This document shows positions 48,116 to 58,780 of a stretch of DNA of 64,000 bases, in pieces. The notes under the pieces were generated by a model. The model was not told the DNA's origin. It saw nothing but the letters and a program-made list of their open reading frames with translations, and did not search any database. The translations under genes and the position numbers were made by a program. How positions within the stretch are numbered: position 1 is the stretch's first letter; every line of letters begins with the position of its first letter. The DNA comes from Anniella stebbinsi (lineage: Eukaryota; Chordata; Lepidosauria; Squamata; Anniellidae), in contig JARDYH010000002.1 of NCBI GenBank assembly GCA_029215795.1, forward strand, positions 293,415,973 through 293,479,972, written 5' to 3'.

Positions 48116-49460
48116 CGCCAGTAAAAAGGTTAGATGTCCTCTTGTCTGACAACACCTTGTTTATCTGAATAAAAATTCAACAGATCTAGGAGTTTTACAA
48201 AATATAAGTGAGCTCTATGTTCAGTCACTGGAGCTACACATCCTGGAGATGCAGGACTTTATCCAAAGTCAGGCTATTTCCCAGTGATAATGCTTTGACT
48301 AGCAATTTTGTATTTGCTGTACACATCTAGATCAGTAGCAAGTCAAACAAAACCACGCCCCCTCTCTCCAGTGGCAGAACAAAGTCTAAGTAATGGCTTA
48401 TGAAGGGGCAAATGTGGATGTGCCAAGGAGGAAAACAGAAATACAACACTGAGTCATGCATGCACTTGGGGGAAAAGAGATACACCTGGAAAAACAGACT
48501 CAAGGGTTAGTGTCCACAGTTGGCAGTCCACCAGCGTTCATTAGGTTGCACTAGCAGGAATGACCACTAGCGCAACAGGAAGCTAGAACTTCCTACTGCA
48601 ATCCTAGAAACTAGCTGAAACTAGCATTTCCAGGATGGGCTGGTCAGCAGAGTTCCTTTCTGCAAGCTCCGCTGACTTGATCCATTCCAGAAATGCTAGG
48701 TATAGTTAGCTTCCACGGTTGCTGTACGAAGTGTTAGCTTTCCCATTGTGCCAGTGATTGTCCCCGCTAGCTCAAGGGCAGCAAAGTCTCATATATACAG
48801 ACATAGACATAGATTTATCTTTTAATCCATGCTTTTGGGCAACATGATCTTTCCACACATATAGGCACTCATTCCCTAAGATGGCTGTACATTTTATGTG
48901 CAAGTGATGGTTGCAGGGGCTTCAATCCTAAAATAGGTTAATTTAAGGGAGTTTACAGAAAGAACATTTCCCATCCCCTCCTTTCCCCTGCAGCCACCTG
49001 TGACCCACCACCACCACCAAAGCCTCTTTGCAGGGTCACGGGACCTCCTGAACAATGGGAGGATTTCTGAGGAGGGAGGAATTGCCCCAAATCAGGCTTG
49101 GACCTTAAGATGCAGTATGGAAGTTCACTAAAGTTTCCCATATCTTCCTTCCTTCCTCAGCCCTCCCTTTCCTTCCCTGGAACTTCCTTAAGGCTGCACT
49201 CCTATACTCATTTACCTAGAAGTACACCCCACTGAACTTGCTTCTGAGTAGACATGTGTAGGATCACACTGTCAATTAATTTATCTTAGGGCCCAAGCTA
49301 GAGAGAGTTGGAAATGGTATGATAGAAAATGATGCCTTTGTGCCACACAGTTCTTTTGTCTTCCTGCCATCTCTAAATAAACAGGTTTTGTAGGTATTGT
49401 ACATGTACTTCTTTACAGCACTACAAAATACCTGCGAAACCTGTGAACAGAGATGAGTGT
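48116..49460. other. Intron 1, nothing recognised
   Basis: No coding signal. Short CCACCACCACC run at about 49008-49019. Confidence 0.5.
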
Positions 49461-49468
49461 GCGATGAA

Positions 49469-49682
49469 CAGGGTGACCATATGGAAAGGAGGACAGGGCT
49501 CCAGTATCTCACACTTGAGTAGAAAAGGAGGAGGGCATGGCTCCTGCAGCTTTAACTGTTGTGATGAAGAGGGAATTTCACCAGGTGCTGCATGCATACA
49601 AATGACACCTGTTGAAATTCCCTTTTCAATACAATTGTTAAAGATACAGGAGCCCTGTCCTCCATTCCATGTGATCACCCTA
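49469..49682. mobile_element. hAT-like MITE, TAGGSTGACCATATG family, copy E
   Basis: It runs from CAGGGTGACCATATGGAAAG to CCATGTGATCACCCTA and is shorter than the other copies (an internal part is missing). The 8-bp word GCGATGAA flanks it at 49461-49468 and recurs at 49695-49702, 12 bp beyond the apparent right end. Confidence 0.75.
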
Positions 49683-49702
49683 TTCATCACCTTAGCGATG
49701 AA

Positions 49703-51937
49703 TACACAGGCCATAAGCAACCATGACTCCATCACACCACTTTAAAAGTTTTTTCTGTATTCTCCACTCTCCAGCACAGCAGGCTGTCCAGATGGCCGCC
49801 TGATGATCACTGGCTGATATATTGGCTGCCGCCAGCCACACAGGTACTGAGACAGGCTCCTTTTCAATAAGGGCTCTTGCGTTCCTCAGATAGGTAGGCA
49901 CCTGATAAGCAATCCATTTCTCTCTTGGTTTTAATACTCAGAACCACTTCATAGAAACTACAAGCAATGAAGAGGCTACTTGAAACTCAATCTGCCAGAC
50001 CTGTTCTGTGCTGCAAGCTGATCTTATACAGTAGGTTGCTGTGCAGATCAGCAGCCCATACAGTTCCCTCCATGCTTGCACAAAACATGCCTGTTAGTGG
50101 CTTATGGCAATGTATGGAAAGCCAAGTTAAGAAGCTAACACGTAATCCTATATATTTTAATCAGAAGAAAGACCCAGTAAGCTCAGTGGGGCTTTCCTCC
50201 AGAAAAGAGTGTATATGATTGCAGCCTAAATCAACTGAAATGGAATCAATGCCCCTGTACACAAGAGAGAACCACAGGTTAAGAACAGTGTTTGGTAACA
50301 GGATCAGATCCAGCAGAATAAAGCCAGATAGGATCAGTACGAGAAAGGTTTGGAAGTGGTTTTGTGACAACGTTTAATAAGTATTTCTGTATAATATTGT
50401 AAAAAGGAAAACTGCCTAATAACCCACTAACAGAGGCTCTTTCTACACCATAGGGGTGTGGAGGGACGGAGGGATGGAGGGAGGACGATCCCAGAAGTAC
50501 CTAATACACACCATCAGTGTGTGGAAAGGGCCAGTCACCCATCTGATCCCAACTCCATTGCACATGAGTTCAGTGTGTAGTCACAGCACCTGCTAGAGAA
50601 CAAAACTAAGCCATGTGATGTCACTGCTGCATCTGAATGCCATGAATCAATTCAGACAACCTTCTAAAACTGGAATGAACCACACATATTTTTAGAGATA
50701 GAACTGAATACTACACAATCATACATGCAGTGAACAATAAATACCTCACACAAACACATGGGTTGAAGTGGCTTTCTGATTCAAATATGTACAGAAAGCT
50801 CTGACCATGGGGTTAAATCCAATGTCACATAAGTGGAAGTCCACTAGCACAACAGGAATTTCTCCTCCTCCCTGCAGTCCTTCACACTCATCACTTAAAG
50901 TCTGCACTGAAGGGTTTTCCCAGCCTTCTAAAGCAGATTTTGAGGTTGTGGGAGGACTGTGAGGGTCAGGGGTATTGTCCCCTCCAGTTCCACTGACAGA
51001 ACTGCTTCCATTAGTGGAATGACAACTTTGGAACCAACCCCACAGGTTGTTAAATTCAATAGTGTCAAACTATGACTGAAGCTAAACAAAAAGAAAGCAG
51101 AAAGCCACAAACACTTGCAAGTGGAAGCAGAGGGAGCAAATGTATCTTCAGCTCAAACACAATCCTTTAGAACATGGATTAGATGATCACCTGAACTTAG
51201 CTTCTGTCTCCTTCTCCTTCACTTATTCTGTCGGAGGAGGAGAAGGAGGAGGAGGAGGAGGAGGAGAGAGGAATTGTCAGGAAACAATGCATACATGCTA
51301 TGGGCTGGATCCTAATGTCCACTGCAATCCTCCACATCTTTTCTCAGAAGTAGGACATATGGATTGTTATGGGATATACCCCAAGGTAAGCGTGCACAGG
51401 ACAGCAGCCTAAGTTAATCCATAGGAAATTGAAATCAGTAGGAAAAGTTACTCATGACTAACTTGAAACCCATTGATTTCAATGAGACTAAAGCTTATGT
51501 AATTTCATCTGGATACAACCCTATAAAAATATATTCTAGGTTTAAAACTGAGGAAGTCGCAACATCACAAATCATGTATGTTTTAAAGAAACAAACATAC
51601 ATATGTTTTAAAGAAACAAACATTTTAAAGAAATAAAATTACATAAACATTTTTAACAGATGATGTACAAACAATCCAAAAGACAATGAATACACAATAC
51701 TGACAATACAAAAGGGCAGAACAGCACCAACATTAAAATAGGAAATTAAATTGTACGATGATCAATCCATAAAAAAGAAGACCCAGGTTGATAAAATGAT
51801 GTAAGGAGAGTTCCATGGTTCTAATATACAAAACTACTCAATATCTGCCTGGTTCATCAGTCTATTTAGTAAATCCTTATTCATTAAAAGAACTGGTGCA
51901 AGTTCAACATGAGGGGGGAAATGGTTATTTTAAATGC
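49703..51937. other. Intron 1 with a purine-rich run and one small MITE
   Basis: AGG/GGAGGA trinucleotide run at about 51235-51268. The MITE at 50434-50532 is listed separately. No gene. Confidence 0.5.
50434..50532. mobile_element. Internally deleted MITE, AGGCCCTTTCYACACC family, copy C
   Basis: AGGCTCTTTCTACACC to GTGTGGAAAGGGCC, only about 99 bp, with GGAGGGA repeats and ACCTAATACACACC inside. Confidence 0.7.
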
Positions 51938-52085
51938 AGTTGTTGGCCTGTGTACACACGCAGGATAAAACACTTTGAAAACGTTTTGAAAACTATATAT
52001 GGAGTGTGTCCTGGGCCCCGTCAGTTCTCAAAACTGTTATAAACCATTTTAAACCGTTTTAAAGCTGTAGTGTAGATAGGCTCTG
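51938..52085. mobile_element. Diverged MITE of the GTAGATC/AAAACAGTTTT family
   Basis: GCCTGTGTACACACGCAGGATAAAACACTTTGAAAACG through TTTTAAAGCTGTAGTGTAGATAGGC resembles 12288-12412 with inverted ends. The middle contains GGGCCCCGTCAG. Confidence 0.55.
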
Positions 52086-53045
52086 TGTCTCAATGCCTTA
52101 CATTAATGATCTTTATTTCATTTATAGAGTGTAAAATCAACAAATTATGATTGCTTAAAATTTAACTTAAAAAGTATAGAGCAAACTCAGCTAGAACAAC
52201 AGTACTTTTAAATTAAACGTGTGTTGATTCTGCACCCTATAAGTGAAGTTCGACAAAATACCAATATCTTCAGGAAAAAATTCTTCTTAATACTGAAAAA
52301 AAATACTGGAGAGGAAGAAGAAATGAATCTTTCCAGACTTCAAAAACTTTACATATGAGTAGATCAGAGGCACTCTCACTTGGAATACACAAAGCTAAAA
52401 CCAATACCACAGACTCATGAAACAATGAACCACTAAGATTCAAATACTTGTGTCTCCCTCCAGAGGACATTCCCCTTAGTATTGGGGGTGGGGTGGGGAG
52501 AAATAACACCTACAAAAAAGCATAAAATACAAACACTAGCCCAAAATTTAGCACAGGCATGGGAAAACTCAGGTCCATGGCCCAAAAATGGTCTACAGTA
52601 ATTCCCCATTCAGTCTTCCAGCTTCAGTTCTAACCTCTCATTCAAACCATAAGGATGAAATATATTTCATTTAGAAATCCAGAGGACTCATCCTATTGTT
52701 ACTGAATATCCACCTCTACCCAATGAAATATAAGAGAATCATATGACAAATACTTGCCTCAGAACCACACCAACAACCCACCCTGGCCAGGTTCACACGT
52801 GACAACAAACCACAGCACATCCTTGCCACAGGTTGCATTTTAAAAATGCTGACCAGTGCGCAACAACAAGCCCCACGGGTAAAATAACCTACAGTGATTA
52901 GCTGTTACTTGCAAACCAGCCCTGGCACCAACTTGCATAATAAGCTACCTTGTGAATATTTATCCAAAATAGAGTTATTTGGTCTTCCACATTTTTCTCA
53001 TAAGCTTACCTCTCTCAATTCTAACAGATACATTCTAACACAAGC
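52086..53045. other. Intron 1 flank of the DIRS element
   Basis: AT-rich sequence with no recognised repeat. A weak GACAACAAACCACAGC block near 52800 recalls the GACAACAC MITEs but is too decayed to call. Confidence 0.45.
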
Positions 53046-53227
53046 AATGAAGGTTGCTTACCTGTAACTGTAGTTCTTCGAGTGGTCATCTGTGCAGTCA
53101 CACATATGGGCTCGCGCCGGCGCCGAGCTCGCTTCGGGAAACTTCTAAGTAGCTAGGATTTTAGGCGGGAACCCCTCCCCCCCACCGTCCTACCGCGCAT
53201 GCTCAGGGTCCCGCCTACCTCAGTTCT
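53046..53227. repeat. DIRS left (3') terminal repeat
   Basis: The first 53 bases are the end-specific extension. From CACACATATGGG (53099) to CAGTTCT (53227) the sequence is the exact reverse complement of the right terminus. Confidence 0.9.
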
Positions 53228-53349
53228 CTGAGACCGCTAGGCCTCGCGACTAAGGCAATGCGATTTTGTATTATATTAAAAACTTTACGAGCATGCCGGA
53301 GTCAGCTTGACAATCAAAACAGCGATGCCAAGAGGGGACGGCGGGTGGG

Positions 53350-53445
53350 TTGTGTGACTGCACAGATGACCACTCGAAGAACTACAGTTACAGGTAAGCA
53401 ACCTTCATTTCTTCTTCGTGGTCTCTGTGCATCACACATATGGGC
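53350..53445. repeat. DIRS internal complementary region (circle-junction copy)
   Basis: Bases 53352-53409 are the reverse complement of the left end of the element (53046-53102). Bases 53410-53445 are the reverse complement of the right end (58898-58933). The two ends are joined here as in a circular intermediate. The junction lies at about 53409/53410. This fixes the element ends at about 53046 and 58933. Confidence 0.9.
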
Positions 53446-53490
53446 GAGTAATAAGCCAACTTACCGGAGGTGGGAAAGCACGCTGTAGGA

Positions 53491-54500
53491 TTATTGACAT
53501 ATCGATGACAGGACCGCTCTGCCAAATGATGCGTCCTGACGTGCTCTAACGTCCAAGCGGTAGTGCTTGACAAAGGTTGAGGCGTTCGCCCAGGTGGCTG
53601 CCTTGCACAAGTCTGGAATTGTCGAGCCATGAAGGAGTGCTGTGGAGGCGGCCTGACCCCTGGTGGAGTGTGCCTTTAATGCAGGGGGTACTTCCTTGCG
53701 AAGAAGCTGGTACGACAAAGTGATGGTGTCAACAATCCATCTGGAAAGGCGCTGCGAAGACACCGCAAAACCCTTTTTCTTACCACCGAAACAGATGAAG
53801 AGTTGGCGAGACTTGCGAAACTCTTCTGAACGAGATTTATAGAAGGCTAGTGCTCTTCTAACGTCTAACGCGTGTAACGTGGAACACAAGGGATCGGATG
53901 ACGCTTTAAAGAAGGTAGGTAGGACAATGTCCTGGCTTAAATGAAAACTAGAGGCAACTTTGGGAAGGAAGGATGGGGGAGTCCTGAGAACGACCTTGTC
54001 GCGGAAAAATTGCGTGTATGGCGGATCAATAAGCAGAGCAGCAAGTTCTGACGCTCGTCTTGCGGACGTAATGGCAACAAGGAACACAGTCTTGAGCGTC
54101 AATAACCGAAAGCTGGTTGTCGCCAAGGGTTCAAACGGCTTACCCGACAATGCACTCAGCACCAACGAGAGGCTCCACTGTGGAACTATGGGGCGGGTAG
54201 GTGGGTTGAGGTTGTGTAGGCCTCTAAGAAAGGTCTTGGCGAGGGGGTGAGTGAATGCCGAGAACCCATCAATTAGAGGATGGTGGACTGCGATAGCCGC
54301 CAGATAAACCCGGATAGAGGATAACTTTAGTCCCGTTGAGTGTAGAGAATGCAGGAAAGCAATAATGTTAGTGATAGTGGTTGCCGAGCCATCGAATTTG
54401 TTGGCCGAGGCAAAATCCCGGAAACGCTTCCATTTAGCCAAGTAGGAAGTCCTGGTAGACGGCTTTCTAGATGCATCCAGAATGGTCCTTATGCCCGGAG
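53491..54500 (-). CDS. DIRS tyrosine recombinase
   Basis: The reading frame is open from 56322 to 53491 (943 codons from a GTG), in the same frame as ORF1. Its first 600 codons are the overlapping shadow of the RT. The recombinase proper starts around codon 608 (54500), after the RT ORF ends, and spans about 336 residues. An N-terminal core-binding region (SYLAKWKRF) precedes the catalytic domain. There I see the first arginine in SARRASEL (about 756), the H-x-x-R box HSTRG (H885, R888) and the nucleophile Tyr921 in KHYRLD. DIRS elements use this enzyme in place of an integrase to insert circular DNA. The start codon cannot be fixed from sequence. Confidence 0.9.
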
Positions 54501-54506
54501 GCAGGG

Positions 54507-56420
54507 TCAGTCCTTGCCACAGGGCAGGAGTCTCCAGGCCGTAAGGTGCAGGGTGTGGAGATCCGGGTGTAGTATCCTGCCGTTGTCTCTGGACAGAAGG
54601 TCCGGTGTGGTTGGGAGACGCCATACTCGGTGGGCGGCCAGTCTGCGGAGAGGCGTGAACCACGTTTGCCGTGGCCACCAAGGCGCGATCAGAATAGCGT
54701 CCGTCTGATGGCGGCGTATCCGTGTGATAGTTCTTGCTATCAGGGGGAATGGGGGAAACATGTACAGGAGGTGCTGCGTCCAGTCCAATAGGAAAGCATC
54801 CCCGAGGGAGCCCTGTCCTATCCCTGCTCTGGAGCAGTATTGTTGGCAAACTCTGTTGGATTTGGTTGCAAATAGGTCGATTTGAGGTGTGCCCCAGCGG
54901 GCAAAGAGGCGATCCAGTATCCAGGGAGCTAGTTCCCACTCGTGGGTCTCTCTGAAAGAGCGGCTCAATTCGTCCGCTTTGACGTTGGCGATCCCTGCGA
55001 TGTGCAGGGCTGACAGTCGTATATTCTGTGCGATTGCCCAGAGTAGAATGTCTGTGGTAAGATGAAGCAGGCGCGGGGAGCGGGTGCCCCCTTCCTTGTT
55101 GATATACCACACTACGGATGTGTTGTCTGAGAGCACTCTGACGTGGTGTCCTTTTAGTTGAGGGAGGAAAGCCTGTAGGGCTTTCTTGACAGCGAGGAGC
55201 TCCAGTTTGTTTATATGTAGGGAACTCTCTAAAGGTGACCATCTTCCCTGTATGAACAGGTCGTCTAAGTGTGCTCCCCATCCTTTCAGTGATGCATCGG
55301 TTGTGACGACTCTGGAGGGACCTGAATCGACAAAGGGCATTCCGCGCGATAAGTTCGATGGATTTGACCACCACAGGAGCGAGCGCTGCACATGGTGTGG
55401 AATGGTAAGAACCAGCCTGCGTGGGTCCTTCAGTGGCGTGTATCGACTTAATAGGAGCTGTTGGAGGGGGCGCATTCTCAATCTCGCCCACCTGACTACA
55501 AACACTGCTGCCGCCATGAGCCCTAGGAGGCGTAAAATAGTGAGGGCCGTTGCTCGGGACCGGGTACTTAGTCTGGCTGCTAAGTTTTGTAGCGTGTCCA
55601 ATCTGTCTCGGGGGAGGAAGGCTCTCGCGGCAGAGGAGTCGAGACGCACCCCGATGAACTGAAGTGCTGTGGCCGGTTGAAAAATTGATTTGTCGTAATT
55701 TATTTGTAGGCCCAGAGATGACAGAAGGGACTCCACCGTGCGGACGTCGGTGGCCGCCTGATGACGAGATGGTGAAACGACTAGCCAGTCGTCCAGGTAA
55801 GGGTAAACTTCGATATTGATGGATCGTAGATGGGCGCAGACCGCTGCCATGCATTTGGTAAAGACCCTTGGGGCCGTCTTTAGTCCAAAGGGAAGGACTC
55901 TGAATTGGTAGATTTGCTGTCCTATGGCGAAGCGGAGGTATTTGTGGTGTCCGGCGAGGATGGCTATGTGAAAGTAAGCATCCTTGAGGTCGATTAACGT
56001 GAACCAACTGCCTCGTCTCAGGAGCGGTAGAATTGTAGAGAGTGTTATCATGCGAAATCTTTGGGGCTTGACGAATTTGTTCAGAGCCCGGAGATCCATA
56101 ATAGGACGAAGTCCTCCGTCTTTTTTGTGCACTGTGAAATAACGCGAGTAAAACCCGCTGTTTAGTTGGGACGTCGGGACGGCTACAATTGCTCCCTTGC
56201 TTAACAGGGTGCGTGTCTCCTGAAGGAGGGTTTCTGATGGAGGCGTGATTTTCACAATGCCCAAAGGAGGAAGGGCTTCGAACTCTATTGAGTATCCGTG
56301 TTGGATGATGCGCAGAACCCACCGGTCGGTAGTGATGGACGCCCAGGTGTGGTAGAAGGGCTGAAGCCTGTTGTAAGACCGAGTGGGGTGTTGTAGGACG
56401 AAGTCAAAGACGTCGCTTCT
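54507..56420 (-). CDS. DIRS reverse transcriptase / RNase H ORF
   Basis: The frame is in +1 relation to ORF1 and ends at 54507. It is open back into the end of ORF1 with no clear ATG, so entry by frameshift or reinitiation is likely. Counting from the TTG at 56264, the RT fingers and palm include DLKDAYFHI (about 92-100) and the catalytic YLDD (156-159). RNase H follows with D323 (TTDASLKGWG), E355 (LELLAV), D380 (VLSDNTS) and D431 (KADELSR), so all four metal ligands are present. A DIRS-typical C-terminal block with DLFATKSN follows. The protein would copy the element RNA and remove the template strand. No stop interrupts it. Confidence 0.9.
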   Translation of the reverse strand, partial: RSDVFDFVLQHPTRSYNRLQPFYHTWASITTDRWVLRIIQHGYSIEFEALPPLGIVKITPPSETLLQETRTLLSKGAIVAVPTSQLNSGFYSRYFTVHKKDGGLRPIMDLRALNKFVKPQRFRMITLSTILPLLRRGSWFTLIDLKDAYFHIAILAGHHKYLRFAIGQQIYQFRVLPFGLKTAPRVFTKCMAAVCAHLRSINIEVYPYLDDWLVVSPSRHQAATDVRTVESLLSSLGLQINYDKSIFQPATALQFIGVRLDSSAARAFLPRDRLDTLQNLAARLSTRSRATALTILRLLGLMAAAVFVVRWARLRMRPLQQLLLSRYTPLKDPRRLVLTIPHHVQRSLLWWSNPSNLSRGMPFVDSGPSRVVTTDASLKGWGAHLDDLFIQGRWSPLESSLHINKLELLAVKKALQAFLPQLKGHHVRVLSDNTSVVWYINKEGGTRSPRLLHLTTDILLWAIAQNIRLSALHIAGIANVKADELSRSFRETHEWELAPWILDRLFARWGTPQIDLFATKSNRVCQQYCSRAGIGQGSLGDAFLLDWTQHLLYMFPPFPLIARTITRIRRHQTDAILIAPWWPRQTWFTPLRRLAAHRVWRLPTTPDLLSRDNGRILHPDLHTLHLTAWRLLPCGKD

Positions 56421-58593
56421 GTGTCTGGGGCTGCTTTGGACGAGATTGAGTGTATCGAGATGCGGGCTTGCGCTGGTGATAAGTGGATGTAGTCGCCTGT
56501 TGTTGATAGCGCTGACCTCGGTCCTGGCCCTGCCGCGGCTGGTAGGGGAGAGGTCTGTACCACTTGCGAGTACGGAAGGTCTGCGCTGGTAGCTGATTGA
56601 ATCCCATCTTTTTAGCCGTCATGCTGGCTTTATGGATCGTGTCCATAGTGGTATCTGTTTGTACATTGAACAAACCCTCCCCGTCAAAGGGCAGATCCTC
56701 TATTTTATTCTTCGTCTCCAGAGGGAGAGTTGCCGAGCGCAGCCACGCATGCCGGCGGAGGGCGACTGCTCCGATCATAGCCTTTGATCCCGAGTCTATC
56801 TGATGCCTGGCCGTGGTCATTTGTTGTTTTGATAACCGGGTAGCCTCGGCCTGAAACACGCGTGCCAGTTCGCGTTGGTCGTCCGGTAGGTAGTCGGTGA
56901 GGTTCGAAATCTTTTGCCATAGAAAAAGTTGATACCTGGCCATCATGGCCTGGTAATTTGCGGTTTTCATCACCAGGGCTGCTGAGGAGTAGATTCGCCG
57001 TCCAAAAGAATCCAGTTTGCGGCCTTCTTTATCGACCGGAGCGGCATGCGATCGACCTGACTTCCCTTGGGAAGCTTCGACAATGATAGAGTTCGGTTTC
57101 GGATGAGTAGCCAGAAACGACGCTTCATCTTCCTTAATTTTATAAAGGGCATCTAGCCTTTTTGAGGTAGCACCCAAAGTGGCAGGGTTAGGCCAGGATT
57201 GTTTGGCGGTTTTTAGTAATGTTGGGACCATTGGAAGCTTCAACTGAGGAGTTGGTTCCGTGCGCATGACATCATAGATGTCGCCTTCTTCCTCCTCTGG
57301 CTGTTGGACATCTATTCCAAGTGACTGGGCCAAGCGCAGCATTTGTTCATTGAATCCCCCCAACTCCATGGTTGGGGAGGCCCCTTCCTCGGTACCAACC
57401 TCCTCTATCGGGGACGGTATCGAGGGATGCACTGATGGAGCCGACGAAGTGTCGGAGGCGTAGTCGTCGATGGAAGTGGATGGTGCCGAACGCTGGCATC
57501 GAACGCTGACGGATTGCTCCGGTACCGAGGAGGGTCGGGAGCGGTGCATGCGGCGAGCCGACGCCGATAGGAGCGATGTGGAGCGGCGAGGTGGTACAGG
57601 TGGGGGCACCAGAGTCGGGGTCGCCCGTTGTCGTCCCGCAGATGGCCGGTAGGACAGGTCTGAGGCGTGGTCCCATCCCTGGGAAGAAGATCGGGATCTG
57701 GAACGAGATCTGTGCCGTTCGCTCTGGGGCATCGGTATCGAGGCCTCGATACCGATAGGGTCCGAGTACTCCTCATCAATTACAAGGACGTCTGAGTCGA
57801 GAGGAAGAGTCAACAGCTCATCCCCCGAGAGAGTGTCCATCGGTACCGGTACCGGTGGGGGGCTGGTTGCCGGCTCTAGTAGAGGAGTTGGTGGAAGGAG
57901 AGGAGAACCCCGAAATTGCTGGTCTGGAGAGTGTCGAGGTCGAACTTGTGTCGTCGACGGAGAGCGTCTCTTCGATCCCGAAGAGTGGTTCTTCGGTAGC
58001 GAGGATGGCCGCTTCGGCGGCTTAGGTGCCTTCGGTACCGACGGTAACGAAGACGGCGCTGACGATGATTTCTTCGGTAGCGAAGACGGCGTTGACGACG
58101 ATTTCTTCGGTACCGGAGTAGTTGGAGGTCTCGATCCCGATGGCGTCGATGACGATGGCCCGGCCTTCGGTACCGTCAGCGAGGTCGACGGTTTTTTCGA
58201 CTTTTTGGTCGTCTTTGTCTTCTGCCTCTTTGGAGGAGGAGGAGGAGACGGGGATAATGATGCCTGAGTTGTGGCCCTAAATGAGGGCAAATCAGGAGTT
58301 GCTGGGCATGAGCGGTGTGTGGGCGGCAGCCCCCGCTCCCCAGAAGATGAAGGGCCCGGCTCCATACGGCCTGCAACGGGACGGTCCACTGCTGAAAGGG
58401 CCCTGCTCCAAAGTAGACTGCGTAAGCGGTCGGCCCTGTTCCTTCGCGTCTGGCGCGAAAAACGCAGACAGTGGGTGCAGGAGTCTGTGATATGCCCTTC
58501 TCCCAAACAGCCCAGGCACAAAGAGTGTCCGTCGTTTAGGGCTAATTTGGCGCGGCAGCGAGAGCAGTGCTTAAACAGCGCTGTCTGCGCCAT
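56404..58593 (-). CDS. DIRS gag-like ORF1
   Basis: It encodes about 729 residues from the ATG at 58593; the frame is also open for a few codons upstream. The N-terminus has three CxxC pairs (C10/C13, C26/C29, C39/C42), a zinc-binding pattern. A long region rich in Ser, Pro and Arg with SR/RS runs follows. The C-terminal third is more globular and less biased, ending in a Gln/Arg-rich tail. DIRS ORF1 proteins are thought to package the RNA as Gag does (family knowledge); sequence conservation is low, so position and layout carry the call. There is no internal stop. It ends just before the RT region, with which it overlaps slightly in another frame. Confidence 0.8.
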   Translation of the reverse strand: MAQTALFKHCSRCRAKLALNDGHSLCLGCLGEGHITDSCTHCLRFSRQTRRNRADRLRSLLWSRALSAVDRPVAGRMEPGPSSSGERGLPPTHRSCPATPDLPSFRATTQASLSPSPPPPPKRQKTKTTKKSKKPSTSLTVPKAGPSSSTPSGSRPPTTPVPKKSSSTPSSLPKKSSSAPSSLPSVPKAPKPPKRPSSLPKNHSSGSKRRSPSTTQVRPRHSPDQQFRGSPLLPPTPLLEPATSPPPVPVPMDTLSGDELLTLPLDSDVLVIDEEYSDPIGIEASIPMPQSERHRSRSRSRSSSQGWDHASDLSYRPSAGRQRATPTLVPPPVPPRRSTSLLSASARRMHRSRPSSVPEQSVSVRCQRSAPSTSIDDYASDTSSAPSVHPSIPSPIEEVGTEEGASPTMELGGFNEQMLRLAQSLGIDVQQPEEEEGDIYDVMRTEPTPQLKLPMVPTLLKTAKQSWPNPATLGATSKRLDALYKIKEDEASFLATHPKPNSIIVEASQGKSGRSHAAPVDKEGRKLDSFGRRIYSSAALVMKTANYQAMMARYQLFLWQKISNLTDYLPDDQRELARVFQAEATRLSKQQMTTARHQIDSGSKAMIGAVALRRHAWLRSATLPLETKNKIEDLPFDGEGLFNVQTDTTMDTIHKASMTAKKMGFNQLPAQTFRTRKWYRPLPYQPRQGQDRGQRYQQQATTSTYHQRKPASRYTQSRPKQPQTQKRRL

Positions 58594-58780
58594 AGGCCAC
58601 AAAGAAAGAAAAACCTATCTAACTAATTTAACTAAACGGTTTTTTTTTTAAAAAAAAATTTATTTTACTATTAACAACTAGAACCTAACTACTAACTACT
58701 AACACAAAAATTTGTTCTTCTCACAGGTCTCCGATAACGGAGGAAGTCTCCCGCGAGGCGATCAGCGAAGCGGTCGAAGA

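Noticed and set aside
55186..55662. 158-codon plus-strand ORF
   Set aside because: Antisense of the DIRS RT/RNase H region, with no independent features.
57833..58651. Plus-strand ORFs rich in Gly/Asp/Phe
   Set aside because: These are antisense shadows of the Ser/Pro/Arg-rich part of the DIRS gag-like ORF.
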